Counted from the stretch's first letter, positions 1-6,041 are shown. The stretch is DNA of 10,846 bases from Tannerella sp. (GCA_031267485.1 JAIRYY010000015.1:1-10846), one strand, 5' to 3'. The notes: a model not told the origin generated them from the letters alone. Made by a program: numbers and translations.

Positions 1-263
1 AGCTTTTCCAGATTGTTGTGAATGGTAGCATCAATCCTCCGCCCTATTTCGCCGCCTATCCGGACGTTCCCGTACGGAAGACGTTCCCATTCGTCGGCCA
101 CAGCACGGCCGTGCGCACAATCATGCCGCTGCGGCGCCATACAGTACGGACATGCGCCGGCGGGCATGGCAAAAACAAGTAAAAAGAGCATAATGGCAGC
201 CTTCACCGCATACTCCCGCGGCATCCCCCGCAATCCTTTTGAAACTTCATTTCTATTCATCAT
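1..263 (-). CDS. N-terminus of an exported protein, possibly a glycoside hydrolase (partial)
   Basis: Reading leftward from an ATG at 263 (a second ATG follows at 260), 87 codons stay open until the window edge; the C-terminus is missing. Residues 1-21 are basic, residues 22-37 are hydrophobic (AAIMLFLLVFAMPAGA), and Cys38 follows, so this is an export signal. A cleavage site after Ala37 or an atypical lipobox (AGAC) is possible. Cys38, Cys41 and Cys49 are clustered just after the signal. The stretch RIGGEIGRRIDATIHNNL (residues 68-85) resembles the start of the mature domain in secreted Bacteroidota glycoside hydrolases, perhaps of the GH127/DUF1680 type. That is recollection rather than proof, and no catalytic residues are visible. 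A -7 promoter match lies 22 bp upstream. Upstream on the same strand are an ABC-permease remnant and a rhamnosidase-like gene, so a role in glycan breakdown fits the context. Confidence 0.6.
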   Translation of the reverse strand, partial: MMNRNEVSKGLRGMPREYAVKAAIMLFLLVFAMPAGACPYCMAPQRHDCAHGRAVADEWERLPYGNVRIGGEIGRRIDATIHNNLEK

Positions 264-284
264 TTCTACGTTTTTTTCAGGCTG

Positions 285-292
285 CAAAATTA
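285..292 (-). promoter_or_regulatory. Predicted -7 element for the exported-protein gene
   Basis: On the minus strand this reads TAATTTTG, an exact match to the Bacteroidota -7 consensus TAnnTTTG. It lies 22 bp upstream of the ATG at 263, implying a very short 5' leader. No convincing -33 TTTG is seen at the expected spacing, so the call rests on the -7 element alone. Confidence 0.45.
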
Positions 293-323
293 TACAATTA
301 TTTTTAAAGATTTCGTTTGCATC

Positions 324-535
324 TCATGATTTTGGCGGGTCTTTCACTACGGCCGTAACCGTGTAGGACTGATCCTCGTACGATGTACTTTTTATTTGCC
401 GGCCGACGGCCTTTTCCACATCCCCAAACAACCGTATCGCCACACTTTTCGTAAGAACAATATTGTTCAAAACTGCGTCCTGTATTTCCGCATGTTGCGG
501 GATGCGATTTTGAGATAATGTGTCAGCATAACCAT
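324..535 (-). pseudogene. Remnant of a MacB/FtsX-type ABC transporter permease
   Basis: Two pieces of one protein family lie in different frames of the same strand. From the ATG at 529 the sequence encodes MLTHYLKIASRNMRKYRTQ, the typical N-terminus of Bacteroidota FtsX/MacB-type permeases just before the first membrane helix; this frame stops at 467. A second frame follows directly and encodes IVLTKSVAIRLFGD and then YTVTAVVKDPP, ending at a TGA at 324. These segments are characteristic of the periplasmic MacB_PCD domain, which in intact proteins lies roughly 150-200 residues further on. Family members are usually about 800 residues; this remnant has about 68. The first helix, most of the periplasmic domain and all C-terminal helices are absent. 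The simplest reading is a large internal deletion plus loss of the 3' end. The remnant cannot make a working transporter. Confidence 0.75.
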
Positions 536-566
536 TTATTCCTCACACAAAAAAAAACGGTGATAA

Positions 567-2201
567 TTATTGGAATATTTCCGGATATTTACGGATGAAG
601 TAAACCGGCGTGCAGCTCCATGCGTGGCAATAACTGTTCATCGGGTGGAAGCCGTAGGGAGATATCAGGTCGTTTCCGGGATCGTAAGTCTCCCAGAATG
701 TATCGGCTCCCTTGCGTACCATGCCGCCCCAATATTCAATCAGGGCGTCTTTGGCTTCCCGGTTCATGCCGCAATGGATTAATGCCTGGATATAATAGTG
801 GAAGGCGTATGGCGTGCCGGTGAGTACGGCGTTTTCCGTACGGCGGAGCGCCGTTAGCGCGCGTTGCGCTTCGGCTTTATCGGCGACGCCGCTTAGAATC
901 ATCCATAACTGCGAATGACAGGATACCTGTTTGTTTTCAGCGCCGATAAACAGGCCGGTTTTTTTATCATAAAAATACCGGCGCGCGCCGTCCGTCATCT
1001 TCCGTATCATGTTCGGGACGTGAGCGAGTTCTTTTTCTCTGCCCAGCATGACTGCCAGTTCATAAGTCTGTTTTAATGCGTAAACGGCTACTCCCTGCAA
1101 TGCGACTTCCCGGTGCAGGCCGTCGCGCCAGTCGATGAATATCCACCATTCTTTGTTTGCCTTTTCAAAATCCATCAGGCCGTTGTCCTGCAGATACAGG
1201 CCGATGATGTCCAGCTGTTTTTTTGCCGTTCCCCACAGGTTGCCGGCTGTTTCGTAATCCTTCGTCGCCTCCAGGTAATCCTTAAGCGCCACATTATAGA
1301 GGAGGGCGTAGTCCATTAACAGCTGTTTAGCCTGCGGATGCGGATGAGGCCGCTCAAAGACCGTCCCGTTCAGGAACCCGCTCCCGTCGGCCAGGCCGGC
1401 TATTAGATAAAGGCAGCGTTTCGTCAGGTTATGATTGCGGTATGAGTATGTATTGGCCAGCGCTTCGAGATAAAGGTCGCCGATCCACAGGCGCTGATCC
1501 CTTTTGGGGCCGTCTTCATACACCGTCTGCATACATTCCTTCAGCGTATTCAGCCCCACACGGTCAATCTCCCTTATGATCTGCGGCGTGGACGGGGGCA
1601 GCGGTTCGGGCGTTGAGGATGCGGATGTAACCGCCCTGCACGACATGTCCGATATGGCAAAGTCATAGTTGGGCGCATGAATCAGCTCGACTTTCACATA
1701 GCGGAAGGCAAGTCTTCGCGAAATGGTAATCGTGTCGGGAACGGTCATCACCGTTACCGTTTCATCCTGAAGCCATGCGCGGCTCAGTCCGTTACGGTAA
1801 GTATCAAACGGGGTCATTATCTCGGACGGGACTTCCCCGAAAGTAAACCGGATACGCGCCGGCGCGTCCGGCGTGCGGTTCATGGGCGTGACGGCAAATG
1901 TGAAATACCCGGTCACATGTTCGCCGAAATCAACGACAAAGCTTGATTCAGCTTTTAATGAAACGCCGTAAAAAGTCTGAACCGGCGAATCGGAAACAGC
2001 CCTCCAACCCTGATAGGCCGTACTGTCCTCCATGATATGAACCATTTCCACCGGCCGTTTAACCGTTTCCGACAGCGCCGGCATATTTTCCTGCGCTTTC
2101 CGTAACCGGAAATCACGTTCTTCCCGCGTATAATAGTCCTGGCCGAAAACAGACGGGACAAGGCAAAAAACAAATGTGGACGCTAATATAATCTTTTTCA
2201 T
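567..2201 (-). CDS. Secreted GH78-like alpha-L-rhamnosidase family protein
   Basis: The 544-residue product begins at the ATG at 2201, which opens a clean signal peptide (MKKIILASTFVFCLVPSVFG, cut before Gln21). An upstream in-frame start at 2273 would bury this signal and lie upstream of the promoter element. Residues about 50-190 form a beta-rich domain; about 205-544 look like the (alpha/alpha)6 barrel of GH78 six-hairpin glycosidases. The GH78 motif D-C-P-Q-R-D-E-R..G-D appears as EDGPKRDQRLWIGD (residues 229-242): acidic positions Asp230, Asp235 and Asp242 are kept, while Glu next to Asp235 is Gln236. FWETYDP (502-508) supplies Glu504 as the likely general base, and SYCHAWS (523-529) matches the family C-terminus. 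It probably removes terminal rhamnose or a related 6-deoxyhexose in the periplasm or outside the cell. It is far shorter than multi-domain GH78 enzymes (about 900 residues). Substrate is uncertain. Confidence 0.8.
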   Translation of the reverse strand: MKKIILASTFVFCLVPSVFGQDYYTREERDFRLRKAQENMPALSETVKRPVEMVHIMEDSTAYQGWRAVSDSPVQTFYGVSLKAESSFVVDFGEHVTGYFTFAVTPMNRTPDAPARIRFTFGEVPSEIMTPFDTYRNGLSRAWLQDETVTVMTVPDTITISRRLAFRYVKVELIHAPNYDFAISDMSCRAVTSASSTPEPLPPSTPQIIREIDRVGLNTLKECMQTVYEDGPKRDQRLWIGDLYLEALANTYSYRNHNLTKRCLYLIAGLADGSGFLNGTVFERPHPHPQAKQLLMDYALLYNVALKDYLEATKDYETAGNLWGTAKKQLDIIGLYLQDNGLMDFEKANKEWWIFIDWRDGLHREVALQGVAVYALKQTYELAVMLGREKELAHVPNMIRKMTDGARRYFYDKKTGLFIGAENKQVSCHSQLWMILSGVADKAEAQRALTALRRTENAVLTGTPYAFHYYIQALIHCGMNREAKDALIEYWGGMVRKGADTFWETYDPGNDLISPYGFHPMNSYCHAWSCTPVYFIRKYPEIFQ

Positions 2202-2239
2202 CGTTTGGCGGTTATGGTGAATAGCTTTAAAATAATGCG

Positions 2240-2247
2240 CAAAGATA
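2240..2247 (-). promoter_or_regulatory. Predicted -7 element for the GH78-like gene
   Basis: The minus strand reads TATCTTTG, an exact TAnnTTTG match, 38 bp upstream of the ATG at 2201. It supports 2201 as the start and gives a leader of about 30 nt. No clear -33 TTTG is found 19-21 bp upstream; that position holds a GTTAT sequence belonging to the dispersed motif at 2267-2283, which could mean activator-dependent transcription. Confidence 0.5.
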
Positions 2248-2266
2248 ATGTTTTTTTCCCGACTCC

Positions 2267-2302
2267 ATAACATTTTGCACGGGCAGGCGACAGATTCCCG
2301 GC
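2267..2302 (-). repeat. Dispersed motif copy 1 (upstream of the GH78-like gene)
   Basis: The plus strand has ATAACATTTTG, two variable bases, then CGGG (2267-2283), with looser similarity continuing to 2302 (CAGAT and CCGGC shared). The same arrangement occurs at 5659-5697 upstream of the outer-membrane barrel gene. It lies directly upstream of the -33 region of the GH78-like gene. It could be a regulator site or the end of an old repeat. Confidence 0.4.
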
Positions 2303-2304
2303 GT

Positions 2305-2417
2305 TCAGGGGCAGATTCCGCGGAATCCGGGTGTTTTTCTCCACAATCAGGGGTAGATTCCGCGGAATCCGGGTGTTTTTCCCGACATTCAGGGGCAGAA
2401 TCCGCGGAATCCGGGGG
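2305..2417. repeat. Three 42-bp tandem repeats with a palindromic core
   Basis: Units start at 2305, 2347 and 2389, an exact 42-bp period; the third is truncated after its core. Each begins TCAGGGG and holds the core at 2314-2327, 2356-2369 and 2398-2411. The first two cores are the perfect 14-bp palindrome GATTCCGCGGAATC; the third has one change (GAATCCGCGGAATC). Between cores is GGGTGTTTTTC. The array lies between the response-regulator stop and the GH78-like promoter. A 42-bp period is four helical turns, so the cores face the same side of the DNA. No T-rich tail follows them on the minus strand, so they do not look like standard terminators. Upstream regulator-binding array or simple tandem expansion are both possible. 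Confidence 0.85.
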
Positions 2418-2481
2418 ATTAACCGGACGGAACTATATATTCCTACACAAAACGTGATGAATCTCCTGCGGAAAAATGAAT

Positions 2482-3093
2482 TTATATCAGCTGTTTTTCG
2501 ATGGCCATTTTTGCCAGCACGATGGAATTTTTTGCGCCGAGTTTCAGCAGGAGGTTTTTGCGGTAGGTTTTAATTGTTTCCACTCCGAGGTACAGCCCGT
2601 CGGCTATTTCCTGATTGGTATTGCCGTCGACCAGGAGGCGCAGCAGATCCTGCTCGCGCGCCGTAAGCCATACATCCTGGTCTTTCTGTTTTTTCATGAT
2701 GGCGCTGATTTCCTCACAAAAGTATTCCTCGCCGTTCATGACCGATTCTATCCCGGTGGTAATTTCCTCGGAAAGCGCATTTTTAAGGATGTAACCGCTT
2801 GCTCCGTTTCCCATCATGCGACGGACGACGGAGTATTCGTCATGCGTGGTAAGCGCCAGTATTTTAAGTTCCGGATATTTGCCGTGTATTTCGGCGCAGA
2901 AATCAATCCCGCTTCCGTCCGGCAGCTTAATGTCGAGGAGCAGCACATCCGGCCTCTTGAACGCCAGGCTGCGTCTACATTCTGCGATGGAGTGCGACAC
3001 GCTCATTACCGTAGCTATATTAGATTCGTTTATCAAAATGCGGAGTCCTTCGATAAGCATTCTGTGGTCGTCTGTTATATGTACTGTAATCAT
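2482..3093 (-). CDS. NarL/FixJ-family response regulator
   Basis: The 203-residue product is a full-length NarL-type regulator. The receiver domain covers residues 1-120: acidic pocket Asp8/Asp9, phosphoacceptor Asp54 in LLLDIKLPDGSG, Thr82 or Thr83 and Lys104 as the signalling residues. The C-terminal LuxR-type helix-turn-helix runs from LTAREQDLLRLL (143-154) through NQEIADGLYLGVETIKTYRKNL-like residues to about 190. It binds DNA, probably as a dimer, after phosphorylation by the kinase encoded 24 bp upstream (3118-3972), with which it forms an operon. Targets are not shown by the sequence. The best candidates here are the inverted repeat at the kinase promoter and the palindrome array just beyond its own stop codon. 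The start at 3093 gives the canonical receiver N-terminus (MITVHITDDH). Confidence 0.93.
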   Translation of the reverse strand: MITVHITDDHRMLIEGLRILINESNIATVMSVSHSIAECRRSLAFKRPDVLLLDIKLPDGSGIDFCAEIHGKYPELKILALTTHDEYSVVRRMMGNGASGYILKNALSEEITTGIESVMNGEEYFCEEISAIMKKQKDQDVWLTAREQDLLRLLVDGNTNQEIADGLYLGVETIKTYRKNLLLKLGAKNSIVLAKMAIEKQLI

Positions 3094-3117
3094 TGTGTGT
3101 GTTTTTACATAAAAAAA

Positions 3118-3972
3118 CTAAACGCCCATCCGGTTCGTGTTTTCGATTTCGATGCTGACTTCCGTATCCTTTCCGGGGACGGATTTGATGTACATATTCC
3201 CGTTATACGCCAGGACTTTGGTGCGCATGTTCCTCAGCCCTGTCCCGATCGTGTCTTTGAGGGGGTCAAACCCGACGCCGTTATCATGCACGGTCAGCGA
3301 CGCAAGTCCGTCCTCAATCATCAGCTGAATGTGAATATCCGCGGCGTCCGCATACTTTACGGCATTGTTCACCAGTTCGCAGGCACAGCGGTACAGAAGC
3401 ACCTCCAGGCGATAGTCCAGACGGTCTTCGCTGCCGAAATACTGAAAATGGGCATTGGGGACGGTATGGCAGAAATCCTCGACGGAGGTTTTCAGGCCAT
3501 AGCGCATCAGCGTTTCCGGCATCACCTGATGGGCAATGCGCCGCAATTCCACGATAGACTGATCCAGAATCTTCAGCGTGTCGCCGAAACGGGTCTGTTC
3601 GGCGTTTCCCGGAGCGGCAGAGTTCCTTATTTCGTTCAGGTTCAGTTTGACGGCGGAAAGCATGCCGCCTACTCCGTCATGCAGGTCGCGGGCGAGCCGC
3701 GAACGTTCCGCCGTCTCGCCGTCCAGTACCGCCTGCGTCGCAATGAGCTGTTTCTCGCCGTTTAGCTGTCTGGCCTGCATCGCACGGAACCTGTGCCGGT
3801 AAATCAAAAGCCCGAAAGCCAGCAGGAGGGCGATAATGCACGCCGTTCCCAGACCCCAGTACAGCAGTTTCCCGTTCCCGAACAGGGCGCCGGTCAGCGA
3901 CTCTGCGCCGCTCTGTGCATAAAGAGAAAGCGCCGGAGCTGAAAGGATGCATGTGAATGTTATTTTTTTCAT
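3118..3972 (-). CDS. NarL-type sensor histidine kinase (HisKA_3), membrane-bound
   Basis: The 284-residue product starts at the ATG at 3972; an in-frame ATG at 4101 lies upstream of the predicted promoter and adds a non-signal-like extension. Residues 1-20 are a signal peptide or first membrane helix (MKKITFTCILSAPALSLYAQ); residues about 38-58 are a membrane helix. The phosphoacceptor is His98 in ERSRLARDLHDGVGG (89-103), the HisKA_3 pattern typical of NarL-pairing kinases. The HATPase domain shows the N box CELVNNAVKYA (198-208), G1 DNGVGFD (230-236) and G2 GTGLRNM (243-249). It phosphorylates itself and then the regulator encoded next. Only about 17 residues lie between the two hydrophobic segments, so there is no obvious periplasmic sensor domain. 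It may sense within the membrane or rely on a partner protein. Confidence 0.93.
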   Translation of the reverse strand: MKKITFTCILSAPALSLYAQSGAESLTGALFGNGKLLYWGLGTACIIALLLAFGLLIYRHRFRAMQARQLNGEKQLIATQAVLDGETAERSRLARDLHDGVGGMLSAVKLNLNEIRNSAAPGNAEQTRFGDTLKILDQSIVELRRIAHQVMPETLMRYGLKTSVEDFCHTVPNAHFQYFGSEDRLDYRLEVLLYRCACELVNNAVKYADAADIHIQLMIEDGLASLTVHDNGVGFDPLKDTIGTGLRNMRTKVLAYNGNMYIKSVPGKDTEVSIEIENTNRMGV

Positions 3973-4009
3973 GAATTGCAATGTGTTTTTAGTAAAAAAT
4001 AAATTTCGA

Positions 4010-4039
4010 CAAAGATACGAACCGTTTTTATTCCCGCAA
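4010..4039 (-). promoter_or_regulatory. Predicted promoter of the two-component operon
   Basis: On the minus strand TTG (4039-4037) and TATCTTTG (4017-4010) are separated by 19 bp, matching the Bacteroidota promoter layout (TTTG, 19-21 bp, TAnnTTTG). Transcription would start near 4005, giving a leader of about 33 nt before the ATG at 3972. The -33 element overlaps the edge of the inverted repeat at 4038-4059. Confidence 0.6.
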
Positions 4040-4059
4040 TACCCCAAAAGTGGGGTATT
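4038..4059. promoter_or_regulatory. Perfect inverted repeat, candidate operator
   Basis: Arms AATACCCCA and TGGGGTATT are perfectly complementary around a 4-base centre (AAAG). The centre lies about 43-45 bp upstream of the predicted transcription start and the edge overlaps the -33 element, a typical position for an activator site. On the minus strand no T-run follows it, so it is a poor terminator for recO. NarL-type dimers bind inverted repeats, so autoregulation by the operon's own regulator is a reasonable inference; a different regulator is possible. Confidence 0.6.
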
Positions 4060-4122
4060 ATTTGATGATATCTTATTTTTTTTATGATTTGGAGGATGCA
4101 TGGGTGTTACAGGGTGAACGTG

Positions 4123-4851
4123 TTAATCGCTGAACAGGCTTTGCATGACGGCAAGAGATTTTATTTCGGGAAAATCAGCCACGTGCAGCCTGTAGTACTG
4201 TATGATATGCCGGATTATATCCGTCCGTTCCGGCCCGGTAAACGAATAGACGGCCATATTTTCGTAATTTATCCGCAGAAGACGCTGAAACACGACGCTT
4301 TCCTCTTTATTCAGATAAAGGTCGTGCGCCGGTATGCGGTCTGTAAAAACGCCGTTCAGCAAATCGAAGAAACAGCCCGGCGCGTATGAACGGCCGTTCG
4401 GACGGATGCCCAGGTAGACCGACAGCTGGAACAGGAACGCAAGATGGAAATTCGCAACCCCGGCGTCCGCTATCTCAAGCCACGTGATGGAGCGGCACAG
4501 ATAGTCGAACAGCTGCCGGTTACATTCCCGTTCCTGTATGACCCGGTAAAGTATTTCAGCAAGAAACAGTGCAATCGCATTTTTGACGGGATGGCTGTGC
4601 AGCCGCATAAAAGAACCGCCGGAACGGGCTTCCCTTATGCGGTGTATATCCCGGTTGTTCAGATGCTCGACCTCCATATCAAGCAGAGACAGGGGAAGTA
4701 ACAGGGCGCGCGACACCTTCGCCCTCTTCCCGTGTGTGCCTGAAGTCAGGTAAGAGACGCGTCCGAAATCTTCCGTATACATATTAATAATGATATATTT
4801 GTCGTTATACGGCAGGGTGTGCAATACGATTCCTTTTGTTTTATACAGCAT
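4123..4851 (-). CDS. recO: DNA repair and recombination mediator RecO
   Basis: The 242-residue product has the typical RecO N-terminus MLYKTKGIVLHTLPYNDK (an OB-fold strand region), then EDFGRVSYLTSGTHGKRAK (27-45), where the basic loop follows the OB fold. The helical C-terminal half includes LAEILYRV (98-105) and FHLAFLFQLSVYLGIRPN (135-152), as in Bacteroidota RecO. It helps load RecA onto SSB-coated single-stranded DNA in the RecFOR pathway, in the cytoplasm. A four-cysteine zinc site is not present; Cys110, Cys119 and Cys160 do not form that pattern, in line with my recollection of Bacteroidota members. The ATG at 4851 is preferred: the upstream in-frame codon at 4872 is TTG and is part of the predicted -7 element. 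It is likely a single transcription unit, separated by 51 bp from the barrel-protein gene upstream. Confidence 0.92.
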   Translation of the reverse strand: MLYKTKGIVLHTLPYNDKYIIINMYTEDFGRVSYLTSGTHGKRAKVSRALLLPLSLLDMEVEHLNNRDIHRIREARSGGSFMRLHSHPVKNAIALFLAEILYRVIQERECNRQLFDYLCRSITWLEIADAGVANFHLAFLFQLSVYLGIRPNGRSYAPGCFFDLLNGVFTDRIPAHDLYLNKEESVVFQRLLRINYENMAVYSFTGPERTDIIRHIIQYYRLHVADFPEIKSLAVMQSLFSD

Positions 4852-4869
4852 TACCGGCGCTTTTGCGTG

Positions 4870-4877
4870 CAAATATA
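4870..4877 (-). promoter_or_regulatory. Predicted -7 element for recO
   Basis: The minus strand reads TATATTTG, an exact TAnnTTTG match, within the 51-bp gap between the barrel-protein stop (4903) and the recO ATG (4851). It is preceded by an A/T-rich stretch. The leader would be only about 10-15 nt. The -33 region, if present, overlaps the end of the upstream gene. Confidence 0.55.
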
Positions 4878-4902
4878 GCGTATTTTTTTCAAAAAAAATT
4901 TC

Positions 4903-5535
4903 CTAAAAGCTCCACAAATCGCAGGCAAGAGAAAACTGAATGACCCGGTTATTATACTTTGTGTTACCTGACGGCATTTTCAGCAGCCCGTGGCAATATC
5001 TTGCGTTTACGGAAAAACCCTTCCCAAGGCAGAGGCCGATGCCTCCGGTCAGCGACAAGTCCGCCGTATTCTTTTCAAACCCGGCGTCACTCAATGCGTC
5101 TTCCATTTCTTTTCCGCTGGCGGAATATGCATGGCCGAGGCAAAATTCGGCCTGAGGACCGGCTTCCAGATAGATGCGTCTTACGGGATAAAACTTTATG
5201 AGCACGGGAATGTTCAAATAATGAGCCAGGGATTTATATCCGCCTAAAAGAATGTTTCCTCCCACGTCCGTCACCGGCGTCGTTGTTCTGTATCCCTGCT
5301 GCGAATACAGCAATTCCGCCTGAACGTCCAACCTGTCATTCAGAAAATAACGGCCGAAAACGCCGATGTTCAATCCTCTTCTAAATTCTATTTCGTCGTT
5401 CAACAGCGGAATGTCGAAATGGACATCCGAGATGTTCAGTCCCGCTTTCAGGCCTGTCGTGAATTGAGCGGAAACGACCTGAGTCGCCGCGAGAATCAAT
5501 GATATGGCCAATAATGCCGTTTTTTTCCTTTTCAT
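4903..5535 (-). CDS. Small outer-membrane beta-barrel protein (PorT-like / OMP_b-brl_2 type)
   Basis: The 210-residue product has a clear signal peptide (MKRKKTALLAISLILAATQVVSA, cut before Gln24) and then alternating amphipathic strands typical of the eight-stranded 'porin family' barrels common in Bacteroidota: FTTGLKAGLNIS, GLNIGVFGRYFL, LDVQAELLYSQQGYR, HYLNIPVLIKFYP, IYLEAGPQAEFCLG, LSLTGGIGLCLG and FSVNARYCHGL. It ends in Phe preceded by a last strand (VIQFSLACDLWSF), the classic outer-membrane insertion signal. A transport or binding role is not shown. The gene stands alone: the region upstream is a repeat-rich gap and recO downstream has its own promoter match. A near-match to the -7 element (AATATTTG, minus strand, 5586-5579) lies 44 bp upstream of the ATG. 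Family placement is firm; function is unknown. Confidence 0.85.
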   Translation of the reverse strand: MKRKKTALLAISLILAATQVVSAQFTTGLKAGLNISDVHFDIPLLNDEIEFRRGLNIGVFGRYFLNDRLDVQAELLYSQQGYRTTTPVTDVGGNILLGGYKSLAHYLNIPVLIKFYPVRRIYLEAGPQAEFCLGHAYSASGKEMEDALSDAGFEKNTADLSLTGGIGLCLGKGFSVNARYCHGLLKMPSGNTKYNNRVIQFSLACDLWSF

Positions 5536-5622
5536 AAATGTTTAATTTGGTTTGCTTTGCTTTTGAAATAACGGGCGGCAAATATTTTTATTGCCTAATT
5601 CTTTTTTTCAGGCGCTATTGAG

Positions 5623-5645
5623 TCGGAATCAAGACCTGATTCCGA
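5623..5645. promoter_or_regulatory. Perfect 9-bp inverted repeat upstream of the barrel gene
   Basis: Arms TCGGAATCA and TGATTCCGA flank a 5-base centre (AGACC), about 90-110 bp upstream of the barrel-protein ATG. No T-run follows on either strand, so it does not look like a terminator. It could be a regulator site or the end of a decayed element. It shares the GATTCCG half with the palindromic cores at 2314-2411. Confidence 0.45.
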
Positions 5646-5658
5646 ATAATTAGGAGCT

Positions 5659-5697
5659 ATAACATTTTGTGCGGGTAAGTGGCAGATATACCCCGGC
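5659..5697 (-). repeat. Dispersed motif copy 2 (upstream of the barrel gene)
   Basis: The plus strand has ATAACATTTTG, two bases, then CGGG (5659-5675), followed by CAGAT and CCGGC as in copy 1 at 2267-2302. It lies about 125 bp upstream of the ATG at 5535, in the same orientation relative to its downstream gene as copy 1. Confidence 0.4.
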
Positions 5698-5720
5698 AAA
5701 CCGTAACACACTCCCTGCCC

Positions 5721-5825
5721 CGTCATTGCGAACGCAGTAAAGCAATCCATGCACAGGCGGTGTAAGCCCGGACGGTTGTCAGGCAGCCGCCTGTGCCTGG
5801 ATTGCTTCGTACCTCGCCATGACGG
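5721..5825. repeat. REP/MITE-like imperfect palindrome, copy 1
   Basis: The left arm starts CGTCATTGCGAACGCAG at 5721 and ends ACAGGCGG at 5760; the right arm runs 5787-5825 and ends CATGACGG. The arms are largely complementary and the spacer is 26 bp. This family (GTCATTGCGAGCG..GCAATCC) is widespread in bacterial genomes and often yields false ORFs with peptides such as CHCERSEAIQ. No transposase is encoded. Confidence 0.85.
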
Positions 5826-5839
5826 ATCCCCATTAATCA

Positions 5840-6035
5840 CTAATCGACGAGTTCGTCGATGCTCGCCGGCTGTTCGCCGCTAATCTTGATGCGCGCTTCC
5901 ATTTCGTGCGCCTCCTTCGGGCTTGGCCTGTTTGCCGGTTACGAAGTCAAAAAAGTGGACGGTTTCAAATATGGAGGTCTCCAGATTGAGCGTTGAACGC
6001 CGAAATGTTCTTTCATACGGGATATTTTTGTGCAT
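5840..6035 (-). pseudogene. Frameshifted small ORF between REP-like repeats
   Basis: From the ATG at 6035 one frame encodes MHKNIPYERTFRRSTLNLET and continues through FETVHFFDFVTGKQA before ending at 5880. The overlapping frame continues as SPKEAHEMEARIKISGEQ and PASIDELVD, stopping at 5840. Removing a single base near the codons for GKQA joins the two into a 64-codon ORF. Both halves look protein-like in composition, but I do not recognise the family. An in-frame TGA stands just upstream of the ATG, inside the neighbouring repeat, so any longer N-terminus has been lost or the repeat inserted there. It could also be a chance ORF within a repeat cluster. Confidence 0.35.
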
Positions 6036-6041
6036 TGTATT

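Noticed and set aside
22..366. A 114-codon plus-strand open frame at the left end
   Set aside because: It is antisense to the exported-protein N-terminus and to the permease remnant, both of which show family features.
2305..2417. The 42-bp repeats as a protein-coding repeat on the plus strand
   Set aside because: The period is a multiple of three and the frame is open, but the product is a short low-complexity Ser/Glu/Gly peptide with no start context, and the palindromic DNA core explains the conservation better.
2476..3765. A 429-codon open frame on the plus strand across the regulator and kinase genes
   Set aside because: It is antisense to two genes with complete domain signatures, has no family-like motif or export signal, and arises from the codon use of the real genes.
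5595..5840. Minus-strand 81-codon ORF across REP copy 1
   Set aside because: Most of it is the palindromic repeat and the dispersed motif; there is no protein-like domain.
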